Source: Bacteroidales bacterium (lineage in GTDB: Bacteria > Bacteroidota > Bacteroidia > Bacteroidales > UBA10428). From it: DNA of 34,008 bases. Shown here piece by piece: positions 1 through 7,834 of this stretch. Below the pieces are notes generated by a model, which saw only the letters and a list, made by a program, of their open reading frames with translations, did not search any database and had not been told where the DNA came from. The stretch lies in NCBI GenBank assembly GCA_016926375.1, contig JAFGOR010000093.1, positions 1 through 34,008 of the forward strand. The letters run 5' to 3'. A program made the position numbers and the translations under genes. Every line of letters begins with the position of its first letter. The stretch's first letter is position 1.

Positions 1-735
1 GTTTCTCAGCCTCGACCTGAATCTGAAAAGTCTCCTTACTTTGATCTGGCTGAAAAAAACAATGTGAAAATTGACTTTCAGCCCTTCAGTCACGTTGAGG
101 GCGTTTCATGTAAGGATTTCAGAAAGCAAAGGATTGATATTCTGGCTCATACTGCAGTTATATTCAACAGCAAAACAGCCATTGATCACTTTTTTCGCCT
201 GTGCGGTGAAATCAGGATTATCGTTCCGGATACCATGAAGTATTTCTGCATTTCTGAATCTGTGGCTTTTTATCTGCAGAAGTATATTATTTACCGCAAA
301 CGCAAGATTTTCTTCGGCGCCGGAACCATCAACGACCTGGTAGAGATAGTTACCAAGCACGGTGACGAGAAATTTCTGTTACCCTTCTCAGATCTGCCGC
401 ACGAAGAACTGACCGAGTTGCTCGACAAGCATAGCATCAAATTCGAAAGGGCAGTTCTCTACCACAATGTATCCTGCGATCTTTCGGATTGTAAACTGCT
501 TAATTACGACCTGCTTGTATTTTTTAGTCCTTCCGGTATCAGATCTCTGATAAAAAACTTCCCCCAGTTTCAGCAGAACGACATCCGGATTGGTTCCTTC
601 GGAACAGCCACTGCAAAAGCTGTACTCGACGCCGGATTGCGGCTTGATCTTCAGGCTCCCAGGCCCGAAGCTCCTTCCATGATCATGGCCCTGGATATGT
701 ATCTCCGCGAGCAAAACAAAAACGGCAAGAAGTAG
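1..735 (+). CDS. hemD: Uroporphyrinogen-III synthase (HemD), 5' end outside window
   Basis: This enzyme cyclises hydroxymethylbilane to uroporphyrinogen III in tetrapyrrole biosynthesis and is cytosolic. The frame is open from base 1. A GTG at 64 could start translation, but the codons before it read as a natural HemD N-terminus (VSQPRP...SPYFDLAEKNNV), so the true start lies before the window. The visible protein shows the two-lobed HemD pattern: HTAVIFNSKTAIDHFF in the first half and LLVFFSPSGIRSLI with IGSFGTATAKA near the C-terminus, which binds the tetrapyrrole side chains in this family. The family has low sequence identity, so the call rests on these conserved segments and on similarity to HemD-like proteins I know from Bacteroidetes. 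It is followed after 93 nt by a small Cys-rich ORF on the same strand. Confidence 0.85.
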   Translation, partial: VSQPRPESEKSPYFDLAEKNNVKIDFQPFSHVEGVSCKDFRKQRIDILAHTAVIFNSKTAIDHFFRLCGEIRIIVPDTMKYFCISESVAFYLQKYIIYRKRKIFFGAGTINDLVEIVTKHGDEKFLLPFSDLPHEELTELLDKHSIKFERAVLYHNVSCDLSDCKLLNYDLLVFFSPSGIRSLIKNFPQFQQNDIRIGSFGTATAKAVLDAGLRLDLQAPRPEAPSMIMALDMYLREQNKNGKK

Positions 736-828
736 TTTTCAGACTGTTGATTATTTTTTTTGAACTTTCATCCGATGCTGTAACCGCGGCCTTTTGTATT
801 ACGTACAAGAAAGGCAAAACAGCATTTT

Positions 829-1038
829 ATGAAGCCGTTGTCTACCGAAAAAACAAGTAAGCTTTGCAGGCGTTGCTATAAAAATAAAACAAATGACATC
901 ATTTGTCCGGCCTGTAAAAATGAGTTGATTGCAATATATGAAAACAAGGTGACCTGGCGTACTGCTTATGAAATTGAGAAAATCAGCAGGAAGGCCATGC
1001 GTTTCACCAGTCCTGAAACAGAAGAAGGACTGTATTAA
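829..1038 (+). CDS. Small Cys-rich (zinc-ribbon-like) protein, unknown function
   Basis: This 69-residue basic protein has two CxxC pairs, CRRC at residues 13-16 and CPAC at about 26-29, separated by ten residues. That spacing suits a small zinc ribbon or knuckle, but no family is recognised. The rest is charged and probably helical. The start is ATG, with an AAGG-rich stretch about 15-20 nt upstream, weak as a ribosome site. It lies between hemD and the S41 protease on the same strand. A GTAAC (780-784) followed 17 nt later by CGTA (802-805) lies upstream and resembles the ECF promoters seen further right, with one mismatch. Coding status is likely but not certain because of its size. Confidence 0.5.
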   Translation: MKPLSTEKTSKLCRRCYKNKTNDIICPACKNELIAIYENKVTWRTAYEIEKISRKAMRFTSPETEEGLY

Positions 1039-1091
1039 CCTTTTTTAACGCATTTCACCAGTCACCACTATCTTTTTTGTCTGAATTGGAT

Positions 1092-1099
1092 TAATTTTG
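1092..1099 (+). promoter_or_regulatory. Candidate -7 box (TAATTTTG) for the S41 protease gene
   Basis: TAATTTTG matches the Bacteroidota primary-sigma -7 consensus TAnnTTTG and lies 32 nt before the ATG at 1132, leaving a leader of roughly 25 nt. A TTTG at 1076-1079 is only 12 nt upstream, closer than the usual 19 or so, so the -33 part is weak. Confidence 0.4.
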
Positions 1100-1131
1100 A
1101 CATCCCGTATAACTTAATCCATTCATATTCC

Positions 1132-2838
1132 ATGGAAGCAAGGTTTAAAAGCAGGAAAACCAGGCTGGTAATCGTAATTACCCTGGTTGCCGGTCTTTCA
1201 TTAGGATTTGTCACCTGGAAGGACAAAGAATTTGACATTGTAAAAAATCTCGAGATATTCTATTCTCTGTTTAATGAACTCGACCGTTTTTATGTGGATG
1301 AGACCAACCCGGAAAAATTGGTCAAGTCTGCCATTGACGGCATGCTGACTTCTCTTGATCCATATACCACCTTTATTCCCGAAGAAGACCTGGAAGATTT
1401 TAACTTCATGACAACCGGTGAGTATGGCGGCATTGGCGCACTGATTCGTAAGGGTGGCGAATATGCCATGATTTCTGAACCGTATGAGAATTTTCCTGCA
1501 CAACTCGCGGGACTGAAAGCAGGTGACACCATTGTTACCATTGACGGAGTTTCGACCAGGGGCAAAAACATAAGCGATGTAAGTGAATTGCTTAAAGGAC
1601 TGCCCAACACCAACCTGACAGTTGCTGTTAAACGACCTGGAACAAGCGGTATTCTGGAGAAAACCATTACCCGGAAAAAGATAACCATTCCCAACATACC
1701 TTATTACGGGATCCTTGAAAGCAATATCGGGTACATCCGGCTTAGTAATTTTACCAAAGATGCCGGAAAAGAAGGAAGAGAAGCTCTTCTCAAATTGAAG
1801 CAGCAGGGTGCACAGTCCATCATTCTTGATTTGCGCGGTAACCCGGGCGGACTGCTTATCGAATCGGTTAACATTGCCAATCTGTTCCTGCCCAAAAACC
1901 AGGAAGTGGTTAGTACAAGGGGAAAGGTAAAGCAATGGGACATTACCTACAAAACAACAAACGAGCCGGTTGACACGCTTATTCCGCTTGTTGTGCTCGT
2001 GAACAGGGGATCCGCATCGGCTTCCGAAATAGTTGCCGGGGCCATGCAGGACCTCGACAGGGCTGTAATCATCGGCCAGCGTACATTCGGCAAAGGATTG
2101 GTTCAGACTACCCGGCCGGTGAGTTACAATTCACAGCTCAAGGTTACAACTGCCAAATACTACATTCCAAGCGGAAGATGCATCCAGGCTGTGGATTATT
2201 CGCATCGAAATGAAGATGGCAGCGTGGGTTACGTTCCGGATTCCCTCATACGCGAATTCAAAACACGCAAAGGAAGAAAGGTTTATGATGGCGGCGGTAT
2301 ATCACCCGACATGACCATTGAACAGGGAATGCCTGGCAGTATCACAGTGAGCCTTTTCAGTAAAAACCTGATCTTTGATTATGCCACAGAATACGCTTAC
2401 AAAAATCCCAATGTCAGCGGAATCAGTGAACTGAAACTGTCAGACAGGGATTATCAGGATTTTCTTACATTTCTGAAGGGGAAAAGCTATGATTATACCA
2501 CTGAAAGTGACGATCAACTTGAAGAATTGATCAAAACGGCAAAAAAAGAAAAATACTTTGCCGGAGCAGAATCCGAATTTGAAGCACTCAAAAGAAAACT
2601 TGCCCATGATAAGGAGAAGGACCTGCAAACTTTCAGCGGAGAAATCAGGGGAATTCTTTATGAGGAACTAGCCGGCAGGTATTTCTATCAAAAAGGCAGA
2701 GTCATTGCCTCACTCGATGAAGATCCTGATCTGGCCAAAGCAATTGAGGTACTGCGCAACCCTCCCGCATTTGCATCTTTATTGAGCAATTCTAACGGAT
2801 CAAACGGCAAAGCAGGTATGCGGGGAACGATCTATTAG
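1132..2838 (+). CDS. ctpA: S41 family C-terminal processing protease (CtpA/Prc-like)
   Basis: This is a periplasmic serine protease that trims or degrades envelope proteins from their C-termini. It has an N-terminal membrane anchor or signal (about residues 11-27), an S41 N-terminal helical region with the motif LDPYTTFIPEE (75-85), and a PDZ domain (about 95-170) that includes GGIGALI and the LKAGDTIVTIDG strand. The catalytic core follows (about 190-365). The Ser/Lys dyad is visible as GSASASEIVAGAMQD with predicted nucleophile Ser296, and FGKG with Lys321; the 25-residue separation is that of characterised CtpA proteins. A 200-residue C-terminal helical extension follows. At 568 residues it fits the longer Bacteroidetes form. 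The start is ATG. Its stop lies 5 nt from the stop of the convergent aminotransferase gene. Confidence 0.93.
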   Translation: MEARFKSRKTRLVIVITLVAGLSLGFVTWKDKEFDIVKNLEIFYSLFNELDRFYVDETNPEKLVKSAIDGMLTSLDPYTTFIPEEDLEDFNFMTTGEYGGIGALIRKGGEYAMISEPYENFPAQLAGLKAGDTIVTIDGVSTRGKNISDVSELLKGLPNTNLTVAVKRPGTSGILEKTITRKKITIPNIPYYGILESNIGYIRLSNFTKDAGKEGREALLKLKQQGAQSIILDLRGNPGGLLIESVNIANLFLPKNQEVVSTRGKVKQWDITYKTTNEPVDTLIPLVVLVNRGSASASEIVAGAMQDLDRAVIIGQRTFGKGLVQTTRPVSYNSQLKVTTAKYYIPSGRCIQAVDYSHRNEDGSVGYVPDSLIREFKTRKGRKVYDGGGISPDMTIEQGMPGSITVSLFSKNLIFDYATEYAYKNPNVSGISELKLSDRDYQDFLTFLKGKSYDYTTESDDQLEELIKTAKKEKYFAGAESEFEALKRKLAHDKEKDLQTFSGEIRGILYEELAGRYFYQKGRVIASLDEDPDLAKAIEVLRNPPAFASLLSNSNGSNGKAGMRGTIY

Positions 2839-2843
2839 CCTTT

Positions 2844-3656
2844 TCATAAACAGGTGGCAATCAGTTTGTCATAAGTCGACATCAGGTTTTTCACAACCGG
2901 ATGGGTAACATCGTACTGAATATTGGCAATCCTGCTGATTGGAAGGATTTTGGGAGAAGTACCCGTGAAAAAAGCAGCTTCATATTTATGTAAAGTAATA
3001 ATTGAAATGGATCTTTCAATTATCTTATAATTTAATTGATTACATAAATCAAATACTTTCTGGCGTGTAATTCCTTTCAGTACCTTGTCGCCGGGTGCGG
3101 TGTACAGAACTGCTTTTTTTACAAAGAAAACATTGGTTTTACTCCCCTCCGTAATGGTCTCATCTGCATCAACCAAAAGCGCATCATAGAGGTTTTCGGC
3201 CCTGATGAATTCTGAAATGCGCTGACGCATGGCAGGAACCATTAGTTTGATGTTGGGATTGTTTCTTACGGCCATGAATAGGTCAGTTTCCACACCGTCC
3301 TGATACATATCGGGAGTCGGATAGAAATGGGGAATGAAATAGGTATACAATACCGGCTGCTGGTGATCACTGAAGTGCAGCACAATTTTCACATTTCCCT
3401 CCTGAATCGCGTTTATTTTGATCAAATTCTTCAGAAGGTACCTGATAACCGTAAAGGAAAGGTTGTATTGATGGCCTGAAAGACGAATGGATGCCTGCAG
3501 ACGGCCCATGTGATCATCCAGGAAAAGCGGAATTCCTCTGAAAATTCTCAACACCTCATACAGCGCAACACCTTCTTTAAGAATATCAGGGGAGAAAAGG
3601 GTAACTTTCTGGAACTGGTTGTTCTCTGAAAAATATGTTCCTGTATATTCAGGCAT
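2844..3656 (-). CDS. Class IV PLP-dependent aminotransferase (IlvE/PabC/Dat fold)
   Basis: This is a fold-type IV PLP enzyme. The family includes branched-chain aminotransferase, aminodeoxychorismate lyase and D-amino-acid aminotransferase. Visible features are the early substrate segment LYEVLRIFRG with DDHMGRL (32-52), the Schiff-base lysine in NIKLMVPAMRQR (Lys137), and the cofactor segment ALLVDADETITEGSKTN (Glu170, TNVFFV). A late GTSPKILPI segment (about 232-240) contacts the PLP phosphate side in relatives. At 270 residues it is shorter than IlvE (about 300-340) and nearer PabC or Dat in length. The substrate cannot be chosen from sequence alone, so no gene symbol is given. It starts with ATG 22 nt downstream of the TonB-like gene, so the two are probably co-transcribed. 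Confidence 0.85.
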   Translation of the reverse strand: MPEYTGTYFSENNQFQKVTLFSPDILKEGVALYEVLRIFRGIPLFLDDHMGRLQASIRLSGHQYNLSFTVIRYLLKNLIKINAIQEGNVKIVLHFSDHQQPVLYTYFIPHFYPTPDMYQDGVETDLFMAVRNNPNIKLMVPAMRQRISEFIRAENLYDALLVDADETITEGSKTNVFFVKKAVLYTAPGDKVLKGITRQKVFDLCNQLNYKIIERSISIITLHKYEAAFFTGTSPKILPISRIANIQYDVTHPVVKNLMSTYDKLIATCL

Positions 3657-3678
3657 GCATTCAGCTTAATTAATGTAA

Positions 3679-4416
3679 TTATTGAGGTAAAAATATGTAA
3701 GATATAGTACCTAATTGTTTTACAGGCGACTTATTATCTGAATTGAAGGAGGCGGACAGGGCTGAATTGTATGCTTCCTCGCGCAGGCAGGGATCAGATG
3801 TTGATTTGTTTTCCGCTATAATGGCCGATACAACCTTCCCCGATTGGTTGATTACAATATCCAGGATTACCGTTCCTCCTCCCTGGCATTTATAAGTTGG
3901 AATGTACAGGTAGGTATGCCACCTTCCCTCAAGAAAGTAAGATACGGTTGTATTATCCTTCCTGATGACGTTGGGAACATCAAAATCTTTATCGGCAACC
4001 TCTTTGTTTTCCTGCTGAGAAATGGCATTTTCATCTGTGTTTTCCTGTACTGATTTTTCCATCTGGCCACCAGGGGCTTTCAGAGAAGAAATACCCAATT
4101 CCTGCATGACCTGTTTTTCGTAATTTTCTGTGCTGATCTCAGGGTCGAGTTTGCTGGCTACGTTGGATGCTATGCTGTGAAGCGTTTTCTGGTCAAGTTC
4201 AGGAATGCCCTCGCCCAAGCCATCCATTTCAAACTTTTCTTCAGCTTTTTCTTCTTCAAGCGGCTTGATTTCCTCATGGAACTCAATCAATACCTGTTCG
4301 GGTTTTACGTCATCTACCTCCCCCAGCTTAAACCAGAGAAAAGCGATGACTACCATCAGGTGTATACTGACGGCTCCAAGAATACTGTTTACATTATCTG
4401 TGAAAAAGTGTCTCAA
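3679..4416 (-). CDS. TonB-like envelope protein with N-terminal membrane anchor
   Basis: This 245-residue protein has one N-terminal transmembrane helix (about 10-30, including SILGAVSIHLMVVIAFLWF). A Glu/Lys-rich periplasmic linker follows (about 35-150), then a C-terminal domain (about 160-245) with the TonB C-terminal pattern GGTVILDIVINQSGKV... followed by a helix and a final strand ISYIFLP. TonB-like proteins couple the inner membrane to outer-membrane receptors, but the usual Pro-rich spacer is missing and no exbB/exbD genes are adjacent, so it may be a TonB-fold protein with another role. The start is TTG at 4416: an in-frame stop lies just upstream and the next Met is inside the membrane helix. 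It is divergent from the gene at 4529. Confidence 0.75.
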   Translation of the reverse strand: MRHFFTDNVNSILGAVSIHLMVVIAFLWFKLGEVDDVKPEQVLIEFHEEIKPLEEEKAEEKFEMDGLGEGIPELDQKTLHSIASNVASKLDPEISTENYEKQVMQELGISSLKAPGGQMEKSVQENTDENAISQQENKEVADKDFDVPNVIRKDNTTVSYFLEGRWHTYLYIPTYKCQGGGTVILDIVINQSGKVVSAIIAENKSTSDPCLREEAYNSALSASFNSDNKSPVKQLGTISYIFLPQ

Positions 4417-4436
4417 GTAAGTTTGCTTATTTCAGA

Positions 4437-4444
4437 CAAAAATA
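4437..4444 (-). promoter_or_regulatory. Candidate -7 box (TATTTTTG) for the TonB-like/aminotransferase pair
   Basis: On the minus strand TATTTTTG matches TAnnTTTG and ends 20 nt before the TTG start at 4416. There is no clear TTTG at the expected -33 distance. It lies in the 112-bp divergent region shared with the gene at 4529. Confidence 0.4.
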
Positions 4445-4498
4445 ATAAAATGCTTACAATCCGATTCATTTTTACCGGCAGGGAACACATCAAAATTG

Positions 4499-4506
4499 TA
4501 TTTTTG
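4499..4506 (+). promoter_or_regulatory. Candidate -7 box (TATTTTTG) for the gluzincin/propeller gene
   Basis: TATTTTTG matches TAnnTTTG and lies 22 nt before the ATG at 4529. The best upstream T-rich block (TTTA at 4471-4474) is somewhat too far for a canonical -33 element. Confidence 0.4.
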
Positions 4507-4528
4507 AATGATTACATGAACCGGTATT

Positions 4529-7393
4529 ATGAATTCGCAAAAACTCTGGTGGATACTTGCATCTTTAATGTACCCTGTTATGCTAACCGGGCAATTCTAT
4601 TCCACCGGCTCAGCGCCTGCCGCACACAAATGGAATGAAATCAGCACAGACCATTTCAGGATCATTTTTCCACGGGGACTTTCTGAAGAGGCAGATAGCC
4701 TGGCCGGTGAACTGGAGTATTATCTTCCTTATACCCTGAACGATTTTGCACCTTCCTGGAAAAGGAAAATGAATGTTCTTCTTCACAATACCTCTGTACT
4801 TTCAAACGGTTATGTTACACTGGCACCGCGAAGAATGGAACTGGTCACCACGCCGCCACAGGATTCCTATACTCAGAACTGGATGAGCCAGTTATTCGTG
4901 CATGAGTCGCGGCATGTTGCACAGCTCAGCCTCATGAACCAGGGTTTTACCAGATACCTGAGTTGGGTTGGCGGCGAAATTGTTCCCGGAATGGTTTCAG
5001 CCCAAATACCTTCGTGGTTCTATGAGGGAGATGCAGTATACAACGAAACCCGGCTTTCCGAAGCGGGCAGGGGACGCATTCCCGGGTTTGAAATGCCCCT
5101 GCGTACACTTCTTATGGAAAGGGATGGCGTTTACGGTTACGATAAAGCAGTTTTTGGTTCCTACCGCAATTTTGTTCCCGACCATTACTGCTATGGATAT
5201 CAGCTGACGCAATATGCAAGGGAAAAGCACGGTCCCGATACCTGGAGCAATGCCCTGAGCTACACAGCAAGGCATCCTTACTACATCTGGCCGCTTGCCC
5301 TGTATATGAAAAAGCAGTTTGGAATGTATAAATCGGGTCTTTATACAGCAACAATGGATTCTCTTAAAAAACAGTATTATAGTAATAAAGAGGTTTATAC
5401 ATCAACTAAATATTCAAGCCTTAACAAGAGAGAAAACCGGATTTATACAGATTATAAGTTACCAAAAGATTTGGGAGAAGGGCGGATTATTGCTTATAGA
5501 AAGGGATTGAACCAGGCAGGCAGCTTTGTTGTGGTTGAACCCTGCGGGAACGTCAGAAAAATATTTAATACCGGCCGGTTCAGCCAGTTGAAATATGATG
5601 TGCATGGAACAATGCTTGTTTGGGATGAAATTGTTCCTGATCCGCGCTGGGAAAGAAGGGATTATTCGGTTATTATGCTTGCAAACCTGGAAAAGAATAC
5701 CAAAAAGGCACTTACCCGAAAAACCCGATACTTCAGTCCCGATATTTCACCCGACGGCAACAGGATAGCTGTAATTGAAATAGATGAAAGGAGTCGCCAC
5801 TTCATTACACTGTTGGACTTGCATTCGGGCAAACCGGTCGGCCGAATCCCTGCTCCTTCGGGGCACACGCTTCAGTTGCCCGAATGGACCGATATGCAGC
5901 ATATTGTAACCACAGCAGTCACAAAAAACGGCAAACAGATTGTTATCCTGGATCTGGCTGATGAGAACTGGTCATTAATCATGCCTGCCGGTAGGATAGA
6001 TATTTCAGAACCTGTTAACTATAAGAATTATATTTTGTTCAGGGGAACATTTAATGGAATAGATAATATATATGCTGTAAATAAAAGTAAATCAGACGAC
6101 ATATATCAGGTTACTTTCTCGCCTTATGGAGGGTACTTTCCTGCTGTTAACAAAGATTCATCCTGTTTGCTTTTTTCTGATTATACCTCCCTGGGCTTTA
6201 ATGTGGCTTCGGTTTCCCTGGATACCCGACAATGGATTCAGGTTGATCCAAAACGAAAAACCAATTATACCTGGAAAGTTGATTCTTACGAAATGAGTGA
6301 TCATCCTCATACTTCTCAGTTTGTTTCTGACGAAAAACCCTACCGGAAAATGGCTCATTTGTTCCATTTCCACTCCTGGCTGCCTTTTTTTACCGATGTG
6401 GATGAGCTGACAGAAAGTCCCGAACAGGTTCCAATTACCCCTGGATTTATGATATTTTCGCAGAATATGTTAAGTACACTTACCTCAAGTATAGGTTATA
6501 GTTACGAACAGGGATACCACAAAATCTTTCCCTCCTTCAACTGGAGGGGCTGGTATCCGGTTTTTGAATGCTCAGGTCAGCTGGGCGGCCCTTCACTAAT
6601 TATGCCGCTGCCTGATGAGGTTGAAATACCTGAAAAACATATGCCGTATTACGAGTTGACGCTGAAATCATACATACCCCTGGTTTTTACCAGAGGCGCA
6701 TACAACATCCGCCTGCAACCCGGAGTCGATTATCAGCAATCGGGCATTTGGCATTATTCGGTTACCAGCCTGTCACAGGGAATCGACTTCATTCATTTCC
6801 GAACCCGGATAAGCCGTTTCAGAAGACTTGCAACGCGCGATTTCTTTCCGGTATGGGGGCAATCACTTTCGGTTACTTTCACGGAAACCATCCTGGATAA
6901 AGGACTATACGGCAACCTCTATTCAGTCGAAACAGGGTTGTATTTTCCGGGACTTGCCCCACAGCATTACTTTTATATAACAGGGGGCTACCAGGAACAA
7001 CATCTTGAAAAATATTACATTCCCATCAACAGGATAGATTTTCCAAGAGGTTATCAATCTACAGTTTCAGAGAAGCTTGGAAGCCTCAGCTTCAATTATT
7101 CGTTTAATGCCGGTTATCCGGATTGGTCAGTTGGACCGTTGCTCTATCTCAAACGGATAAGAATGAACCTGTTTTATGATTTGAGTTATGGTGTAAAAGT
7201 AAGAGCTTACAACCCAGCTGGAAGTGCTTATTTTACCGGGTATTACACTTCGGCAGGTACAGAAATCATGGCTGATTTACATCTGATCCGTTTTATTTTT
7301 CCCATATCCGCGGGAACCAGGCTGGCTTACCTTCCGGGAAGGCAAAAGCTGCAACTCGAATTCCTGTTTAGCATCAATACGGGTATCTTTTAG
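4529..7393 (+). CDS. Gluzincin (HExxH) - beta-propeller - outer-membrane barrel protein
   Basis: This 954-residue exported protein has a signal peptide at about 1-22, ending near LTGQ. Domain 1 (about 35-290) carries HESRH at 125-129 and WFYEGDAVY with Glu166. This HExxH-x(36)-E arrangement is the zinc site of gluzincin metallopeptidases (peptidase MA-like families). Domain 2 (about 310-610) has TolB/PD40-like repeats, the clearest being YFSPDISPDGNRIAVI (401-416) and VTFSPYGGYFPAV. Domain 3 (about 640-954) alternates aromatic strands and turns (GVDYQQSGIWHYSV, YNPAGSAYFTGYYTS) and ends in LFSINTGIF, as expected for an outer-membrane barrel. By inference it is a protease-like domain held at the outer membrane; substrate and activity are unknown. 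It has its own promoter candidate and is convergent with rnpA. Confidence 0.75.
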   Translation: MNSQKLWWILASLMYPVMLTGQFYSTGSAPAAHKWNEISTDHFRIIFPRGLSEEADSLAGELEYYLPYTLNDFAPSWKRKMNVLLHNTSVLSNGYVTLAPRRMELVTTPPQDSYTQNWMSQLFVHESRHVAQLSLMNQGFTRYLSWVGGEIVPGMVSAQIPSWFYEGDAVYNETRLSEAGRGRIPGFEMPLRTLLMERDGVYGYDKAVFGSYRNFVPDHYCYGYQLTQYAREKHGPDTWSNALSYTARHPYYIWPLALYMKKQFGMYKSGLYTATMDSLKKQYYSNKEVYTSTKYSSLNKRENRIYTDYKLPKDLGEGRIIAYRKGLNQAGSFVVVEPCGNVRKIFNTGRFSQLKYDVHGTMLVWDEIVPDPRWERRDYSVIMLANLEKNTKKALTRKTRYFSPDISPDGNRIAVIEIDERSRHFITLLDLHSGKPVGRIPAPSGHTLQLPEWTDMQHIVTTAVTKNGKQIVILDLADENWSLIMPAGRIDISEPVNYKNYILFRGTFNGIDNIYAVNKSKSDDIYQVTFSPYGGYFPAVNKDSSCLLFSDYTSLGFNVASVSLDTRQWIQVDPKRKTNYTWKVDSYEMSDHPHTSQFVSDEKPYRKMAHLFHFHSWLPFFTDVDELTESPEQVPITPGFMIFSQNMLSTLTSSIGYSYEQGYHKIFPSFNWRGWYPVFECSGQLGGPSLIMPLPDEVEIPEKHMPYYELTLKSYIPLVFTRGAYNIRLQPGVDYQQSGIWHYSVTSLSQGIDFIHFRTRISRFRRLATRDFFPVWGQSLSVTFTETILDKGLYGNLYSVETGLYFPGLAPQHYFYITGGYQEQHLEKYYIPINRIDFPRGYQSTVSEKLGSLSFNYSFNAGYPDWSVGPLLYLKRIRMNLFYDLSYGVKVRAYNPAGSAYFTGYYTSAGTEIMADLHLIRFIFPISAGTRLAYLPGRQKLQLEFLFSINTGIF

Positions 7394-7438
7394 TATGCAA
7401 ACATACCCTGGTTTATCAGCTTGCGTAAAACAGGCCGT

Positions 7439-7834
7439 TTAGTTTGCATTGATCAGCCGGGCCAACTTTTCCAGGCTTGCCACCATCGCTTTTTGAATAA
7501 CGGCAAAGGATGGGTCTTTTTCAGGGTCGACATAAACAAAACCGATATTCACACTTGACGTTTGAGAAACCAGGTTGTTCAGCAGGTGTGACTTGTTTAA
7601 GCGATAGGCTTCACGGATTTTTCTTTTCGCCCGGTTCCGGTCCACCGCATGTTTAAATTTTTTTTTAGGCACTGCCACAAGAATTTTCACCTCCATGGGC
7701 TTTTCGGTTTTTTCAATGGTGAAAATTATTTTAAATGGCTTCATATGGAAGGATTTACCTGAACCAAAAAGCATTTCAACGGAATTCCTGCCGGAAAGTC
7801 TTTCATTTCTTCCGAAAGTGTATTGATTTGTCAT
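7439..7834 (-). CDS. rnpA: Ribonuclease P protein component
   Basis: This is the protein subunit of RNase P, which helps the catalytic RNA bind and cut tRNA 5' leaders. It has 131 residues, normal for the family. The diagnostic RNR motif is clear: AVDRNRAKRKIREAYR at about 63-78. It is preceded by the central strand KILVAVPKKKFKHA and by an N-terminal RLSGRNSVEMLF, where family members usually have an RL-x(5-6)-F pattern. The start ATG overlaps the stop of the upstream histidine kinase gene by 4 nt (ATGA), so it is probably translated by coupling from that mRNA. No yidD or rpmH is adjacent, which are frequent rnpA neighbours in other bacteria. Confidence 0.93.
   Translation of the reverse strand: MTNQYTFGRNERLSGRNSVEMLFGSGKSFHMKPFKIIFTIEKTEKPMEVKILVAVPKKKFKHAVDRNRAKRKIREAYRLNKSHLLNNLVSQTSSVNIGFVYVDPEKDPSFAVIQKAMVASLEKLARLINAN

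Noticed and set aside
1201-1935. 244-residue minus-strand frame
   Set aside because: Antisense shadow of the CtpA gene, whose S41 motifs are unambiguous.
4177-4638. 153-residue plus-strand frame across the divergent promoter region
   Set aside because: It is antisense to the TonB-like gene and overlaps the start of the gluzincin gene; Phe-rich runs come from antisense Lys/Glu codons.
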